Notes under the pieces: generated by a model
Told to the model about the DNA's origin: nothing
What the model saw: the letters and a program-made list of their open reading frames with translations, nothing else
Databases searched by the model: none
Part shown: piece after piece, positions 1 through 8,509 of the stretch
Layout of the letters: each line of letters opens with the position of its first letter
Position numbering within the stretch: the first letter of the stretch is position 1
NCBI GenBank assembly: GCA_958477305.1
Contig: CAUEFI010000014.1
Span: 1 to 64,000 of the forward strand
DNA: 64,000 nucleotides
DNA from: HGM12998 sp900756495
Lineage (GTDB): Bacteria > Bacillota > Clostridia > Oscillospirales > Oscillospiraceae
Reading direction: 5' to 3'
Translations under genes and position numbers: made by a program

Positions 1-475
1 TGCCGGTCAGGTGCCAGCCGGCGTAGTAGGAGGTGCCCTCAAAGGCCTCCCCGGCACGAATGGTCACGTCGGAGCCGATGATGTAGGCCAATAGCACCTC
101 CGCGCCGCTCTTCCCGTACTTCTCCGCCAAGGCCAGTACCGCCGGCAGCACCGCCACCGAGGCGTGCTGGGTGCCTTCCCGGTGGTCGTCATCGTAGTCC
201 TGGCTGTGGCCGGTGGTACCGTTGACCAGGGCGGCCATCATGGGATTCACCTTGGCCCCGGTGCCGAAGATGGTGCAGGGGCCGTCTCCTGAGATGTCCT
301 GGGCCGACTTGCGGATGACCTTGGCGTTGATAATCTGGGACCCGGACAGAATGCATCCCAGGCAGTCCAGCATAAAGATCTTCGCGTTGTCGATGGTCCG
401 CTGGTCAATGTCAGAGAGCTTCAGCTGCGTGCTGATTTCCGCGATTTGCTGGGAATAGGTCTTGTCGTTTGCCAT
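1..475 (-). CDS. MmgE/PrpD family protein, C-terminus beyond window
   Basis: This is the N-terminal 158 residues of a gene that runs off the left edge. The protein begins MANDKTYSQQIAEIS and carries the stretches typical of MmgE/PrpD proteins (2-methylcitrate dehydratase/itaconate decarboxylase fold): a buried helical start, NGTTGHSQDYDDDHREGT and HASVAVLPAVLALAEKYGKS. In this family the His/Asp-rich loop lies near the active site, and substrates are small di- or tricarboxylic acids. The ATG at 475 follows a GGAGG (486-490 on the minus strand). It is downstream of the CocE-like hydrolase and the DASS transporter on the same strand, so the three probably form one catabolic operon. The actual substrate cannot be read from the sequence. 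Confidence 0.85.
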   Translation of the reverse strand, partial: MANDKTYSQQIAEISTQLKLSDIDQRTIDNAKIFMLDCLGCILSGSQIINAKVIRKSAQDISGDGPCTIFGTGAKVNPMMAALVNGTTGHSQDYDDDHREGTQHASVAVLPAVLALAEKYGKSGAEVLLAYIIGSDVTIRAGEAFEGTSYYAGWHLTG

Positions 476-510
476 AGCTGTACGTACCTCCAAACGAATT
501 GAAATAGGCG

Positions 511-546
511 CAGATGCGGCGGCGATACTATCGCGCGCCGCATCTG
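511..546. repeat. Intergenic stem-loop between hydrolase and PrpD-like gene
   Basis: CAGATGCGGC (511-520) pairs with GCCGCATCTG (537-546), and an inner GCGAT/ATCGC stem extends the helix. There is no clear U-run on the minus strand, so it is more likely an mRNA processing or stability element in the operon than a terminator. Confidence 0.5.
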
Positions 547-570
547 TGCTGGGTAAAGAAAGGGGGGAGT

Positions 571-2271
571 TTAGCGTTTTTTGTTGAGAATGGGCAGCTC
601 GAGGGTGGATTGATACTGCTCGTTGCGGTAGATCTTGTGCAGGCAGGTCTGGGCCTTGCACAGGTGCCACATCTCGTCGTAGCTGGTCTCGTCCAGAGGA
701 ATATCCACGCAGCTGATCTCGATCTCAATGGAAGTGCCGGCCTTAAAGCAGTGGGCCGTAGGGCGGAGCTGAATCTCGTACTCGCAAATCTCCCCGGGCT
801 CGGGATAGTCGCATACGGTGTAGTCGTGCTTGATCTGCCAGGGGGTGTCCTCCTCCGGCACCCGTCTGCGCAGGGCGGCCCGCAGCCAGCCTTTGGTAAT
901 GGGCCAGGGGCTCTGGTGGCCGCCCTCAAACAGGTCCACCCGCCAGGTGGTGTCCTTCTGGTCCAGGGAGGCGTAGAACTTCAGAATGGGGGAGCCCGCC
1001 AGCTGTACGTCTTCCATTAGGGGGGCGCTGCGGTAGACCAGCTTACCCCGCTCCTCCGAGACGTAGAAGGGACGCTGGAGGAAGCTGTCCGGCTCATCCA
1101 CGTTGAGGTCGTGGCGGAACTGGGGCAGCAGCTTGCCCTTCTGGCCCAGGTAGAAGGTTCTGGTACCCACCAGGCCCTCCTCGCGGGGCGGCCAGTTGTC
1201 CAGCTCCAGCACGTCCCCGCCGCCGGTCTCCACGATGCACGCGGGGCCGTCCAGCGCGCCGTTCTTCATGTCCTTGAGCCAGTAGTCGTACCACTCCAGC
1301 AGCTCCTCCCGGTGGGAGAGCCAGGGCCGGGGGTCCATGTCCTTGAAGAGGTGCATCTTCTTGAAGGGGGTGTTGGTCAGCTTGTTGTACACCGAGGTTT
1401 GACACACGCCGAAGGGGCCGTGGAAGGGGCCGCCCACGAAGGTGGGGATGACCACCCTGTCCAGGTAGTTGCCGTAGGACCGCTTCTGGTAGTACTCACC
1501 GTCCAGGGGGTTGAGGAGCTGGTCGAAGATGAAGGGGTTCTTGTAGGGATAGCGGAGCACCTGATAGAGGTAGGGGTACTGGAGCAGGTCGGGGTTCTTG
1601 CAGGCCTCCTCCACCCGCTCCCTGAGCTCCTCGGGGGAGAGCTCCTTCTCCATGGCGGGCACCACGTTCTTGCAGGCCAGGCCCACGCGGCAGGGGTGGG
1701 TGCCCGAGGTCAGGCAGTACCACACCAGGTGGTGGACGCCACCAGTGTAGAAGCCCCGTTCATAGAAGTCGTCAAAGTTGAGTTCAAAGGGGGCAATGCA
1801 CTTGAGGTGGGGGGGCTGGAGTTCTGCAATGATGAGTTGGGTGAAGCCGAAGTAGCAGGTGCCGGTGCCGCCGATCCTCCCGTCACACCAGGGTTGCCGG
1901 GCCATCCACTCGATGATGTCGTAGCCGTCCTCCCCCTCGTATTTGGAAAACATGCCGGGCATCTCGCCCTCCGAGCTTCCGATGCCCCGATAATCGCCCA
2001 CTACATAGCAGTAGCCCCGGGTGACAAAGTACTCGATGTCCCCGGCCTCGATGGAGGCCTCAAAGATGGACCCGCCGAACTCCTGCTGGGGGGTGGGGTA
2101 AAACTGGGTGTCCTTGCCGTACACCGAGATAGTGAACAGGCCGGGGAAGGCACCGGGGGCGTCCGGGCGGTACACATCCACCGCCAGCTTTACCCCGTCC
2201 CGCGCCGTCACCATCACGTCTTTTTCCACGATCATGCCGTATTGGGGTTGGGAACTCATTTGACTGTCCAT
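571..2271 (-). CDS. CocE/NonD-type alpha/beta hydrolase with Cys at the nucleophile position
   Basis: A 566-residue protein with the CocE layout: an alpha/beta-hydrolase core (about residues 10-350; DYRGIGSSEG at 93-102) and a C-terminal beta-jelly-roll like that of X-Pro dipeptidyl-peptidases. Family members cleave esters, amides or acyl-proline bonds with a Ser in GxSYxG. Here the motif at 137-142 reads GTCYFG, so the nucleophile position is Cys139 (codon TGC). The usual GWYD that carries the catalytic Asp is replaced by GPFHG (281-285). A PWLSH at 316-320 may supply the His. No signal peptide is visible, so it should be cytoplasmic. ATG 2271 has AAGGAG about 8 bp upstream. It lies between the DASS transporter and the PrpD-like gene. 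The family assignment is firm; the activity is uncertain because of the triad changes. Confidence 0.85.
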   Translation of the reverse strand: MDSQMSSQPQYGMIVEKDVMVTARDGVKLAVDVYRPDAPGAFPGLFTISVYGKDTQFYPTPQQEFGGSIFEASIEAGDIEYFVTRGYCYVVGDYRGIGSSEGEMPGMFSKYEGEDGYDIIEWMARQPWCDGRIGGTGTCYFGFTQLIIAELQPPHLKCIAPFELNFDDFYERGFYTGGVHHLVWYCLTSGTHPCRVGLACKNVVPAMEKELSPEELRERVEEACKNPDLLQYPYLYQVLRYPYKNPFIFDQLLNPLDGEYYQKRSYGNYLDRVVIPTFVGGPFHGPFGVCQTSVYNKLTNTPFKKMHLFKDMDPRPWLSHREELLEWYDYWLKDMKNGALDGPACIVETGGGDVLELDNWPPREEGLVGTRTFYLGQKGKLLPQFRHDLNVDEPDSFLQRPFYVSEERGKLVYRSAPLMEDVQLAGSPILKFYASLDQKDTTWRVDLFEGGHQSPWPITKGWLRAALRRRVPEEDTPWQIKHDYTVCDYPEPGEICEYEIQLRPTAHCFKAGTSIEIEISCVDIPLDETSYDEMWHLCKAQTCLHKIYRNEQYQSTLELPILNKKR

Positions 2272-2310
2272 AAAATCTGCTCCTTTTCATTGTGATACAT
2301 GTCTATTCTA

Positions 2311-3759
2311 TTATTTGTGGAAGCCAATCAGAGGATAGCCAATGACCAGCAGAACGATAAAGAGCAACAGCATGTAAACTACACCAGAGGAGAGGATGGT
2401 CTTTTTATTGAGCCAGCCGCCCTCAATTTGCGCATAGGTCAGGGCACCCAGAGGGGAACTGGCGGGGGTCAGAATACCGTATTCACCGGCGTGCATGAGC
2501 ATACAGTAGACGCCCACAGCGGGGATGGCCAAGTCCTGACTGACAACGCTGAGGACAGCAGCCATGGTGATACAGACAACCGAGTTGTCCAAAAAGTTGG
2601 TGCCTACTAGGCCGATGATCATCATCAGAACATAAGTGCCAAAGCCGCCCAGAGATTGGACCGTGGGGCGGATGAGGTCTGCCAGCCAGGTGCTGATACC
2701 TAACTCGGGGACAGTAAGGCTACCACAGACTACCATCAGAGCAGCGATCATGGCCAGCAGGCTCCAGAATGCGCCCTTGTTCATAATCTGCTCCAGAGTA
2801 ATAAAGGGGGTTCCATCCTTGTTGGGGATAATGATTGCCAACAAAACGACCAGGAATGCCGCGCCGATGGAACCAAAGCCGCTCATAAATACCTGGAGCG
2901 CACTACCCTTGGGCAGGATATCCGGGGCGAGAACCACGACAATAAAGATAATCAAAAGCACCAGCGCCCGCTTGTGATCGGTGGTGAAGGGTTCTCTGTG
3001 CTCGGGGGCCTTGTAGTTCTTCAACTTGCTTGTGTCAGGCCGGAAGACAAAGCGCAGAGCCAACATCTGGAGCACCAGGAAACCGGCGCACAAGGCGAAA
3101 GACGACAAAATGAAGGGAATGGCGGGGATAGAAATATCGCCGCCCATCAAATCGCGGAAGATGCTGAAGTCGGTGGAGACACCCATGGAAAAGGGCATGG
3201 CGCTGATGGCGATGGCGCTGGAAGCAGTTGCGCTGCACATCATGAGAGCAGGCCATTTCTCGCCTTTGGTGTAACCCACTAGGTCAAAGATATTGATGAT
3301 AATGCCCCATACGATAATTAGAACGGGGATAGCGGTAAGAAACATGGAGGGAATCATAGCGGCTACCATAATGAGACAGGTAAGGACCCAGGGGCGTCCA
3401 TTGGCAATCTTTGAGTTAATAATCCGCTCAGCAAGAATCCGGGCCAGTCCGCTGTGGGTGCAGATGCCACCAATCATCATCAGACCCAGTACCATAACCA
3501 CAGCGTAATGGCCAATGCCGGACATGAACGCGCTCATTACGTTGGTATAGCCGCTGGTGCCGATGAGAATTAGGGCGGCAATACTGGGGATAGCGCGGTT
3601 TTCGATGGTGATCAGGCCATAGATTAAGCCCAAGGTCAGGCCAAGGATCTTCATTCCCATTTCAGTGACAGAGCCTACAGGGGGAAGGTTCGCGATGATA
3701 AAGTAGATTGCCAGAGAAATAACGCCATGGATCAACAAATTTCGCGTCTTCTTGTGCAT
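2311..3759 (-). CDS. SLC13/DASS-type anion permease
   Basis: A 482-residue integral membrane protein with about 11-12 hydrophobic segments. It resembles divalent-anion:sodium symporters and the ArsB/CitMHS superfamily: an early IENRAIPSIAALILIG segment, then repeated hydrophobic hairpins, including TNFLDNSVVCITMAAVLSV in the second half, where this superfamily has its second binding-loop motif. It probably imports a carboxylate or other organic anion for the adjacent hydrolase and PrpD-like enzyme. AGGAGG precedes the ATG. It is first in the minus-strand operon and is divergent from the LysR gene, which is the usual arrangement for LysR control. The substrate is not identifiable from the sequence. 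Confidence 0.85.
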   Translation of the reverse strand: MHKKTRNLLIHGVISLAIYFIIANLPPVGSVTEMGMKILGLTLGLIYGLITIENRAIPSIAALILIGTSGYTNVMSAFMSGIGHYAVVMVLGLMMIGGICTHSGLARILAERIINSKIANGRPWVLTCLIMVAAMIPSMFLTAIPVLIIVWGIIINIFDLVGYTKGEKWPALMMCSATASSAIAISAMPFSMGVSTDFSIFRDLMGGDISIPAIPFILSSFALCAGFLVLQMLALRFVFRPDTSKLKNYKAPEHREPFTTDHKRALVLLIIFIVVVLAPDILPKGSALQVFMSGFGSIGAAFLVVLLAIIIPNKDGTPFITLEQIMNKGAFWSLLAMIAALMVVCGSLTVPELGISTWLADLIRPTVQSLGGFGTYVLMMIIGLVGTNFLDNSVVCITMAAVLSVVSQDLAIPAVGVYCMLMHAGEYGILTPASSPLGALTYAQIEGGWLNKKTILSSGVVYMLLLFIVLLVIGYPLIGFHK

Positions 3760-3910
3760 GTTTTTTCCTCCTCAACCTCTTTCTGATTCTCAAAATAACG
3801 CGGACGTGCGAGGGAAATGGGGCGATACCATTGCACACCTTACAAAAGTATGTTACTGCATAGTTTCCCAAAGAACAACAAACGCTTTTTTGTGCACATA
3901 CAACTAAAAG

Positions 3911-3939
3911 TTGACATATACACAAAAACAGATTATAGT
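3911..3939 (+). promoter_or_regulatory. Sigma-A promoter of the LysR gene
   Basis: TTGACA at 3911-3916, a 17-bp spacer and TATAGT at 3934-3939 give a near-consensus promoter pointing at the regulator start at 3981. On the opposite strand a weaker TTGTTC-17-TAACAT lies in the same gap and could drive the transporter operon. The divergent gap (3760-3980) is where a LysR operator would be expected. Confidence 0.75.
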
Positions 3940-3980
3940 TTGAAAAAAGATAGAATATAAGGCCGTATGGGGGGACGGAT

Positions 3981-4859
3981 ATGGAATTCAGGCAGCTTCA
4001 ACATTTTCTTGTTGTGGCTCAGGAGCTCAGTTTTACCAGGGCAGCCGAAAAGGCGTATGTATCTCAGCAGGCGTTGTCTAAGTCGGTGATTGCCCTGGAG
4101 AAGGAGCTGGGGGTAACTCTGTTTGAGCGGCTCCCCCGTGGGCTGGAGCTGACACCATACGGCCAGCTTCTTCTGAAGCGCAGCTATCATATCTCTACGC
4201 TTATCAATGAGACCATTACGGACATCCACAATATGGACGAGGCATACAGCACCAATATTCGTCTAGCCATTACGGCGGGGGTGGAGGATACTTTTCCAGT
4301 CTCCATACTGTTTCGCTTCCAGCGGGAGCATCCGCAATACCGAATCAATACTATCATACACAACGACCGGCTGATCGAGGACCGGCTGATCGCAGAACAG
4401 CTGGAATTAGGGCTTATGGGAGCGCGCGGGGATACGGTGCGTCTGGACTTCTATCCCCTCATTCGAAGCGAAACCAGGGTGGTGATGCACAAGGACAACC
4501 CCCTCAGCGTCAAAGAGAGCATCCGCCTGGACGAGCTGAGACATGAGAAATTCCTCTTTGCCTCCACCGATTTTTACAGCAACAACCGGCTGCTGGCCAT
4601 CTGCAACCTGATGGGTTTCACCCCGGACATCCGCCACCAGGCCGCCAGTGTGGGATACTGGATCCAGTTGGTGGCAGAGAACCAGGGGATTTTCCTCTGT
4701 CCCAAAGAGGCTGTGGTGAAAATTCGCGATCCGCGGATTCGGATGCTCCGTGTCAAAGACGACCCCTGCTTTTTCCACGTCCACCTGGCGACCAAAAAGA
4801 ACAGCGTCCTGTCCCCAGGGGCACAGAAACTCAAGGAATTTATTTTAGGGAACATCTGA
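3981..4859 (+). CDS. LysR-family transcriptional regulator
   Basis: A 292-residue LysR protein. The N-terminal winged helix is clear (MEFRQLQHFLVVAQELSFT, then AAEKAYVSQQALSKSVIALE as recognition helix, and LFERLPRGLELTPYGQLLL as the wing). It is followed by a linker helix and a periplasmic-binding-like effector domain (about residues 90-290). It is transcribed away from the transporter/hydrolase/PrpD operon, so it probably controls that operon in response to the imported compound or a product. The start at 3981 is set by the LysR-typical N-terminus and a GGGGGGACGG stretch just upstream. Confidence 0.93.
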   Translation: MEFRQLQHFLVVAQELSFTRAAEKAYVSQQALSKSVIALEKELGVTLFERLPRGLELTPYGQLLLKRSYHISTLINETITDIHNMDEAYSTNIRLAITAGVEDTFPVSILFRFQREHPQYRINTIIHNDRLIEDRLIAEQLELGLMGARGDTVRLDFYPLIRSETRVVMHKDNPLSVKESIRLDELRHEKFLFASTDFYSNNRLLAICNLMGFTPDIRHQAASVGYWIQLVAENQGIFLCPKEAVVKIRDPRIRMLRVKDDPCFFHVHLATKKNSVLSPGAQKLKEFILGNI

Positions 4860-5356
4860 ATCCATCGCCTACATCTGAACCATTCAGAAAACAGGGAATC
4901 TACCAAGGATTCCTCTGCGTTCTAAACCTTCGACTGAAACAAAATCTCCTGCTATGGTTCTTGGCGATGGAATCAGAGCTTCCTTAGATTCCATTGTACA
5001 GGGCGGACAAGCGCGTATATAAAACAAGCCCCCGCGTCTTAAGCGCAGCTGCGCTTAAGACGCGGGGGCTTTGCGACGTATATAGGCCTCTGCTGAGCAG
5101 ATGTGCCCGTCCGAGGCGGCGGCGTTTTTCATGGCGATATCCAACCAGAGCATTTGATGTCGGCCGCCGCCATTCGGTCGCTGTACGTGGCCTGCCGCCA
5201 TCCATACGATTATTAGTTGTAGGCCCACAAACATCCTCTGTTTGAAAAATACACACGGGCAGATTATGCTATTGGTATAGCATCAAACATTTTGAAGAGC
5301 AGGCAGGGCCGCACTTTTGACTACCCTCCTGCTACACGAAAAGAGAGGAGATTATT
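4860..5356. other. 497-bp non-coding gap with two inverted repeats
   Basis: No convincing gene is present. The gap holds an 8-bp-arm inverted repeat ATGGAATC/GATTCCAT (4967-4994), a 46-bp perfect palindrome (5026-5071, listed separately) and an AT-rich stretch before the reductase gene. Short open frames on both strands run through the palindrome in mirror image and are artefacts of it. Confidence 0.6.
5026..5071. terminator. 46-bp perfect palindrome, probable bidirectional terminator
   Basis: The arm AAGCCCCCGCGTCTTAAG plus CGCAG (23 bases) is followed immediately by its exact reverse complement, centred on CAGCTG with no loop. On the minus strand it is followed by a T-rich CTTGTTTTATAT and on the plus strand by CTTTGCG. 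A terminator for the LysR transcript is the simplest reading, but the perfect symmetry is unusual. Confidence 0.6.
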
Positions 5357-7309
5357 ATGGATGACTTCCATGCGTTTCCCCATATTTTTCAGCCACTAAA
5401 AGTGGGGCCCCTGACCCTGAAGAACCGCATTCAGTTTGCGCCCATGGTCTCCGCCCACGCGGACGCCGAGACGGGTCGTGTCACCCAGGATCTCATCGAC
5501 TACATCGGCGGCCAGGCCAGAACAGGCGCGGCGCTGATCACCATTGGCTCCACCCCCGTGGACTTTGCCCGCGGCCGGGACTACATGGGCTGTCTCTCGG
5601 TGACCAACGACTTCGACGTGCCCGGGCTGATGCTCCTGGCAGAAGAGGCCCACCGCTACGGTGCCAAGCTCTCCTGTGAGCTCCAGTACGCCGGGCGCAT
5701 TGCCGACCCGCTGTTCCTCAACGGCATGAAGGCCCTGGTGCCCTGGGTAGCCCCCGATATGGACCCCAACGTCTTTGCCGAGATCACCAAGGAAGAGATC
5801 GATGGGGTCATCCAGCTGTTCGTGGATGCGGCCAAGCGCCTGAAGCGGGCCGGTTTTGACATGATTATGCTCCACGGCGGCCATGGCAACCTGACCAGCG
5901 CCTTCTTTTCCCCCCTGACCAACCAGCGTACCGACGAGTACGGTGGCAGCCTGGAGAAGCGGATGACCTTTGGCCTGCGGATGGCGAAGGCCCTGCGGGA
6001 GGCGGTGGGGGGCAGGATGGCCATCGAGTTCCGCATCAGCCAGCAGGAGTTTCTGCCCGGCTCCCCCACTTGGGACGACTTGGTGACCTACATCAACGCG
6101 CTCTCCGAGTATGTGGACATAGTCAATGTCTCCAACGGCCTCATCTGGCACCCCTACTATGTCCGCTACATGATGCCCTCCTATATGGAGCCCCGCAATG
6201 TCAACGTGGAGGCCGCCGCCTATATTAAGCCCAGGGTAAATATCCCGGTGGCCGTGGTGGGCAATATCCCGGACATCGAGACGGCGGAGCAGATTCTCGC
6301 CGCAGGGAAAGCCGATGTGGTAGCCATGGCCCGCAATCTCTTGGCCGACTCCCAGCTGGTCAGCAAGGCCCACCGGGGCTGTGCCGGGGACATCCGCCCC
6401 TGCCTGCACTGCCTGGAATGTGTTACTTTCCCCAACGTGGGCCACCCGGTGCGCTGCGCGGTTAACCCCACGGTGGGACGGGAGACCCGTTACCGCACCA
6501 TCCCCAGGGCCGAAGTGAAAAAGCGCGTCATGATTGTGGGCGGCGGACCCGCCGGCATGATGGCGGCGCAGATCTGCACACAGCGGGGGCATGAGGTGAC
6601 CCTGTACGAGCAGGCGGACCACCTGGGCGGCCGACTGCTGGAGGCCTCCGTGCTGTATACCAAGGACTACCACAGGAAGTACCTGGACTGGGACATCCGC
6701 CAGACCATAGGCTGCGGCGCCAAGGTGGTGCTCAATACCGAGGTGACCCCGGAGCTGGTCCGGAGCGAAAAACCCGACACCCTGATCCTGGCCGTGGGCG
6801 CCGAGCACTGCACACCCCCCATTAAGGGGCTGGAGACCTCCGGCGCCATGAACATCTCCGAGGCCGACCTGCACACCAAACCCCTGGGCCACAAGGTGGT
6901 GTTCTGCGGTGGCGGCCTGTCGGCCACCGAGTGTGCCATCGGCCTGCGCCACGCCGGGCATGAGTGTGTGCTCGTTGACCGGCTGCCCCGGGAGGAGCTG
7001 CTGGTGGGCCTGATGGACTCCCTCACCGAGACCTTCCGCACCACACTGGACGAAATGGAGATCACCCTCTACGACCGGGCCTCCATTCAGGAGATTGGGT
7101 CGGATTACGTCCTCATCCGGCAGGGTGAGCAGGAAACACGGCTGGACTGCGATTCTGTGGTGCTTGCCTTGGGACTGCGCCCCGACCAGGAAAAACTGGA
7201 TGCTCTGCGTGGACTGGTACCGGACACCTACATTGTGGGTGATGCCAATCAAGTAGGCAACATCCGCACAGCCAACATGGATGCGTTTAATATTGCAGTC
7301 GAACTTTGA
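5357..7309 (+). CDS. Old-yellow-enzyme-family NADH:flavin oxidoreductase with FeS and FAD domains
   Basis: A 650-residue protein like 2,4-dienoyl-CoA reductase, 2-enoate reductase and the bile-acid BaiCD/BaiH enzymes. Residues 1-345 form an FMN TIM barrel with the HGGHGNLTSAFFSPLTNQR signature. Cys349, 352, 355 and 367 probably bind a 4Fe-4S cluster; the spacing CxxCxxC differs by one residue from the CxxCxxxC that I recall for FadH. From about 391 there is a dinucleotide fold (VMIVGGGPAGMMAA), and a second Rossmann segment (FCGGGLSATECAIG) follows for NAD(P)H. The family reduces activated C=C bonds with electrons from NAD(P)H. AGAGGAG precedes the ATG. It is followed by a Cys-rich protein that may act with it. 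The physiological substrate is unknown. Confidence 0.9.
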   Translation: MDDFHAFPHIFQPLKVGPLTLKNRIQFAPMVSAHADAETGRVTQDLIDYIGGQARTGAALITIGSTPVDFARGRDYMGCLSVTNDFDVPGLMLLAEEAHRYGAKLSCELQYAGRIADPLFLNGMKALVPWVAPDMDPNVFAEITKEEIDGVIQLFVDAAKRLKRAGFDMIMLHGGHGNLTSAFFSPLTNQRTDEYGGSLEKRMTFGLRMAKALREAVGGRMAIEFRISQQEFLPGSPTWDDLVTYINALSEYVDIVNVSNGLIWHPYYVRYMMPSYMEPRNVNVEAAAYIKPRVNIPVAVVGNIPDIETAEQILAAGKADVVAMARNLLADSQLVSKAHRGCAGDIRPCLHCLECVTFPNVGHPVRCAVNPTVGRETRYRTIPRAEVKKRVMIVGGGPAGMMAAQICTQRGHEVTLYEQADHLGGRLLEASVLYTKDYHRKYLDWDIRQTIGCGAKVVLNTEVTPELVRSEKPDTLILAVGAEHCTPPIKGLETSGAMNISEADLHTKPLGHKVVFCGGGLSATECAIGLRHAGHECVLVDRLPREELLVGLMDSLTETFRTTLDEMEITLYDRASIQEIGSDYVLIRQGEQETRLDCDSVVLALGLRPDQEKLDALRGLVPDTYIVGDANQVGNIRTANMDAFNIAVEL

Positions 7310-7382
7310 AATCGGGTAAATCCTAGATATAAAGCGGAAGCATTCGTTTCTTAAAAAGCCCTATATTTGCTAATGGAAGCTT

Positions 7383-8060
7383 TTGCATAATAAAGGCACG
7401 GAGCTAAAGGAGCTGGGAACCCTGACCATTGACAAGCTGAAGGCGGCTGCCGATCAAGGGGATACGGAAAAGGTCAAGGCCTTGGCCGACAAGATGTATG
7501 GTCAGCTGGCCTTTCTCCATGACGGCTATATGTGCTGGATTTCCGGCCTGCTGACCTGGATCTACGAGCACTACGGAATTGAAAAAGTGGAGGAGGCTGA
7601 AAAGTTCGCCCATACCGTAGAGGGAAAGATCGCCTTTCCTCCGCTGGGAGAGGTGTCGGTCAAGGAGTCGGTAGAAAAGCACTGTGACGCCCTGATGGGC
7701 CATGTCTTCCAGCCGATCACTGTCACAGAGGACGACGAAAAGGTGATCGTCTCCGTCCACCCCTGCGGTTCGGGCGGGCGGCTGATGGAGAAGGGAGGCT
7801 ACGAAAAGGGACTGGCTGTCCTGAAAGAGAAGTGCCCTCTGACCTGGGGGATCGGGGATTTACCCATCTATTGCTGTCATTGCCCTGCCACCGAGATGCT
7901 GGCCTTGGAGGGGGGCGGCGATCTGCGCTGGGTGCATCCAACGGGAGAGTCGGGCAAGACGGTGGGACCTAACTGCGAGTACTGGATGTATAAAAACCCG
8001 GAGGACATCCCTGAGGAGTATTATACCCGCCTGGGAAAGAAGCGGCCCCAAGGGAAATAG
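7383..8060 (+). CDS. Unrecognised Cys-rich 225-residue protein
   Basis: I do not recognise a named family with confidence. The protein has a helical N-terminus (about 1-60) and a C-terminal half with HPCGSGGRLMEKGG, then YCCHCPATEMLALEGG and GPNCEYWMY. Clustered Cys and His in this form suggest a metal or FeS site. It follows the flavin reductase by 73 bp and ends at a strong terminator, so it is probably co-transcribed with it. The start is doubtful: the only in-frame candidate near the coding potential is TTG at 7383 with GGAAG just 3 bp upstream, and there is an in-frame stop at 7371. The first in-frame ATG is 37 codons further in. Confidence 0.7.
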   Translation: MHNKGTELKELGTLTIDKLKAAADQGDTEKVKALADKMYGQLAFLHDGYMCWISGLLTWIYEHYGIEKVEEAEKFAHTVEGKIAFPPLGEVSVKESVEKHCDALMGHVFQPITVTEDDEKVIVSVHPCGSGGRLMEKGGYEKGLAVLKEKCPLTWGIGDLPIYCCHCPATEMLALEGGGDLRWVHPTGESGKTVGPNCEYWMYKNPEDIPEEYYTRLGKKRPQGK

Positions 8061-8072
8061 ACACAAACGGCA

Positions 8073-8117
8073 GGCCCCGGTCTCCCTGGCATCAGCCGGG
8101 GGACCGGGGCCCTTTTT
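8073..8117 (+). terminator. Intrinsic terminator
   Basis: GGCCCCGGTC (8073 onward) pairs with GACCGGGGCC, followed by a T-run (CCTTTTTAC). It closes the reductase/Cys-rich protein unit. Confidence 0.85.
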
Positions 8118-8231
8118 ACAACATCAGCGGACAAAAATTCTCCCTGCCTGTCACAAAATTGAACGCTGGCGGAAGTAACCAAACGGCACCGCGAGACATG
8201 ACAAAAAACGACAAGCAAGGAGGATGGAATC

Positions 8232-8501
8232 ATGAGAGACTGGAAAACTTGCAGACACTGTGGACTTCCGCTGGGCGCGTCGGTACACAGAGGAGACTAT
8301 AAATCCTGTCCCAACTGTTCACAGAGCGATGGGGAGGAGCATATCTTCTATCCATATCCGTTGGAATTCGGAAAGAGCAGCAAGAGGATCAGCTCGGAAA
8401 AGCCGGACGGTGATCAGAGCTGGTGCCGCCGCTGCCGTCCCAAACGGCAGTCCGGCCCCTATCCTGACGGCATCCGTTGCAGCGAGCTGGAGGAAGAATA
8501 G
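8232..8501 (+). CDS. Small Cys-rich probable zinc-ribbon protein
   Basis: An 89-residue protein with CRHCGLPLG near the N-terminus, CPNC at about 27-30, and WCRRC then RC near the C-terminus, consistent with one or two zinc ribbons. A textbook AGGAGG lies 8 bp before the ATG (8216-8222), which argues that it is translated. No function can be assigned. It sits between the terminator of the previous unit and the queT leader. A longer frame at 8260-9183 on the same strand overlaps it, but the meaningful part of that frame is queT. Confidence 0.65.
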   Translation: MRDWKTCRHCGLPLGASVHRGDYKSCPNCSQSDGEEHIFYPYPLEFGKSSKRISSEKPDGDQSWCRRCRPKRQSGPYPDGIRCSELEEE

Positions 8502-8509
8502 AAAAGGGT

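Noticed and set aside
4984..5256. Two mirrored open frames of about 80-90 codons on opposite strands
   Set aside because: Both run through the 46-bp palindrome and encode the same peptide there; no ribosome sites and no domain.
5396..7252. 618-codon minus-strand frame opposite the ene-reductase
   Set aside because: The sense strand encodes an unmistakable OYE-family protein; the antisense product has no recognisable domain.
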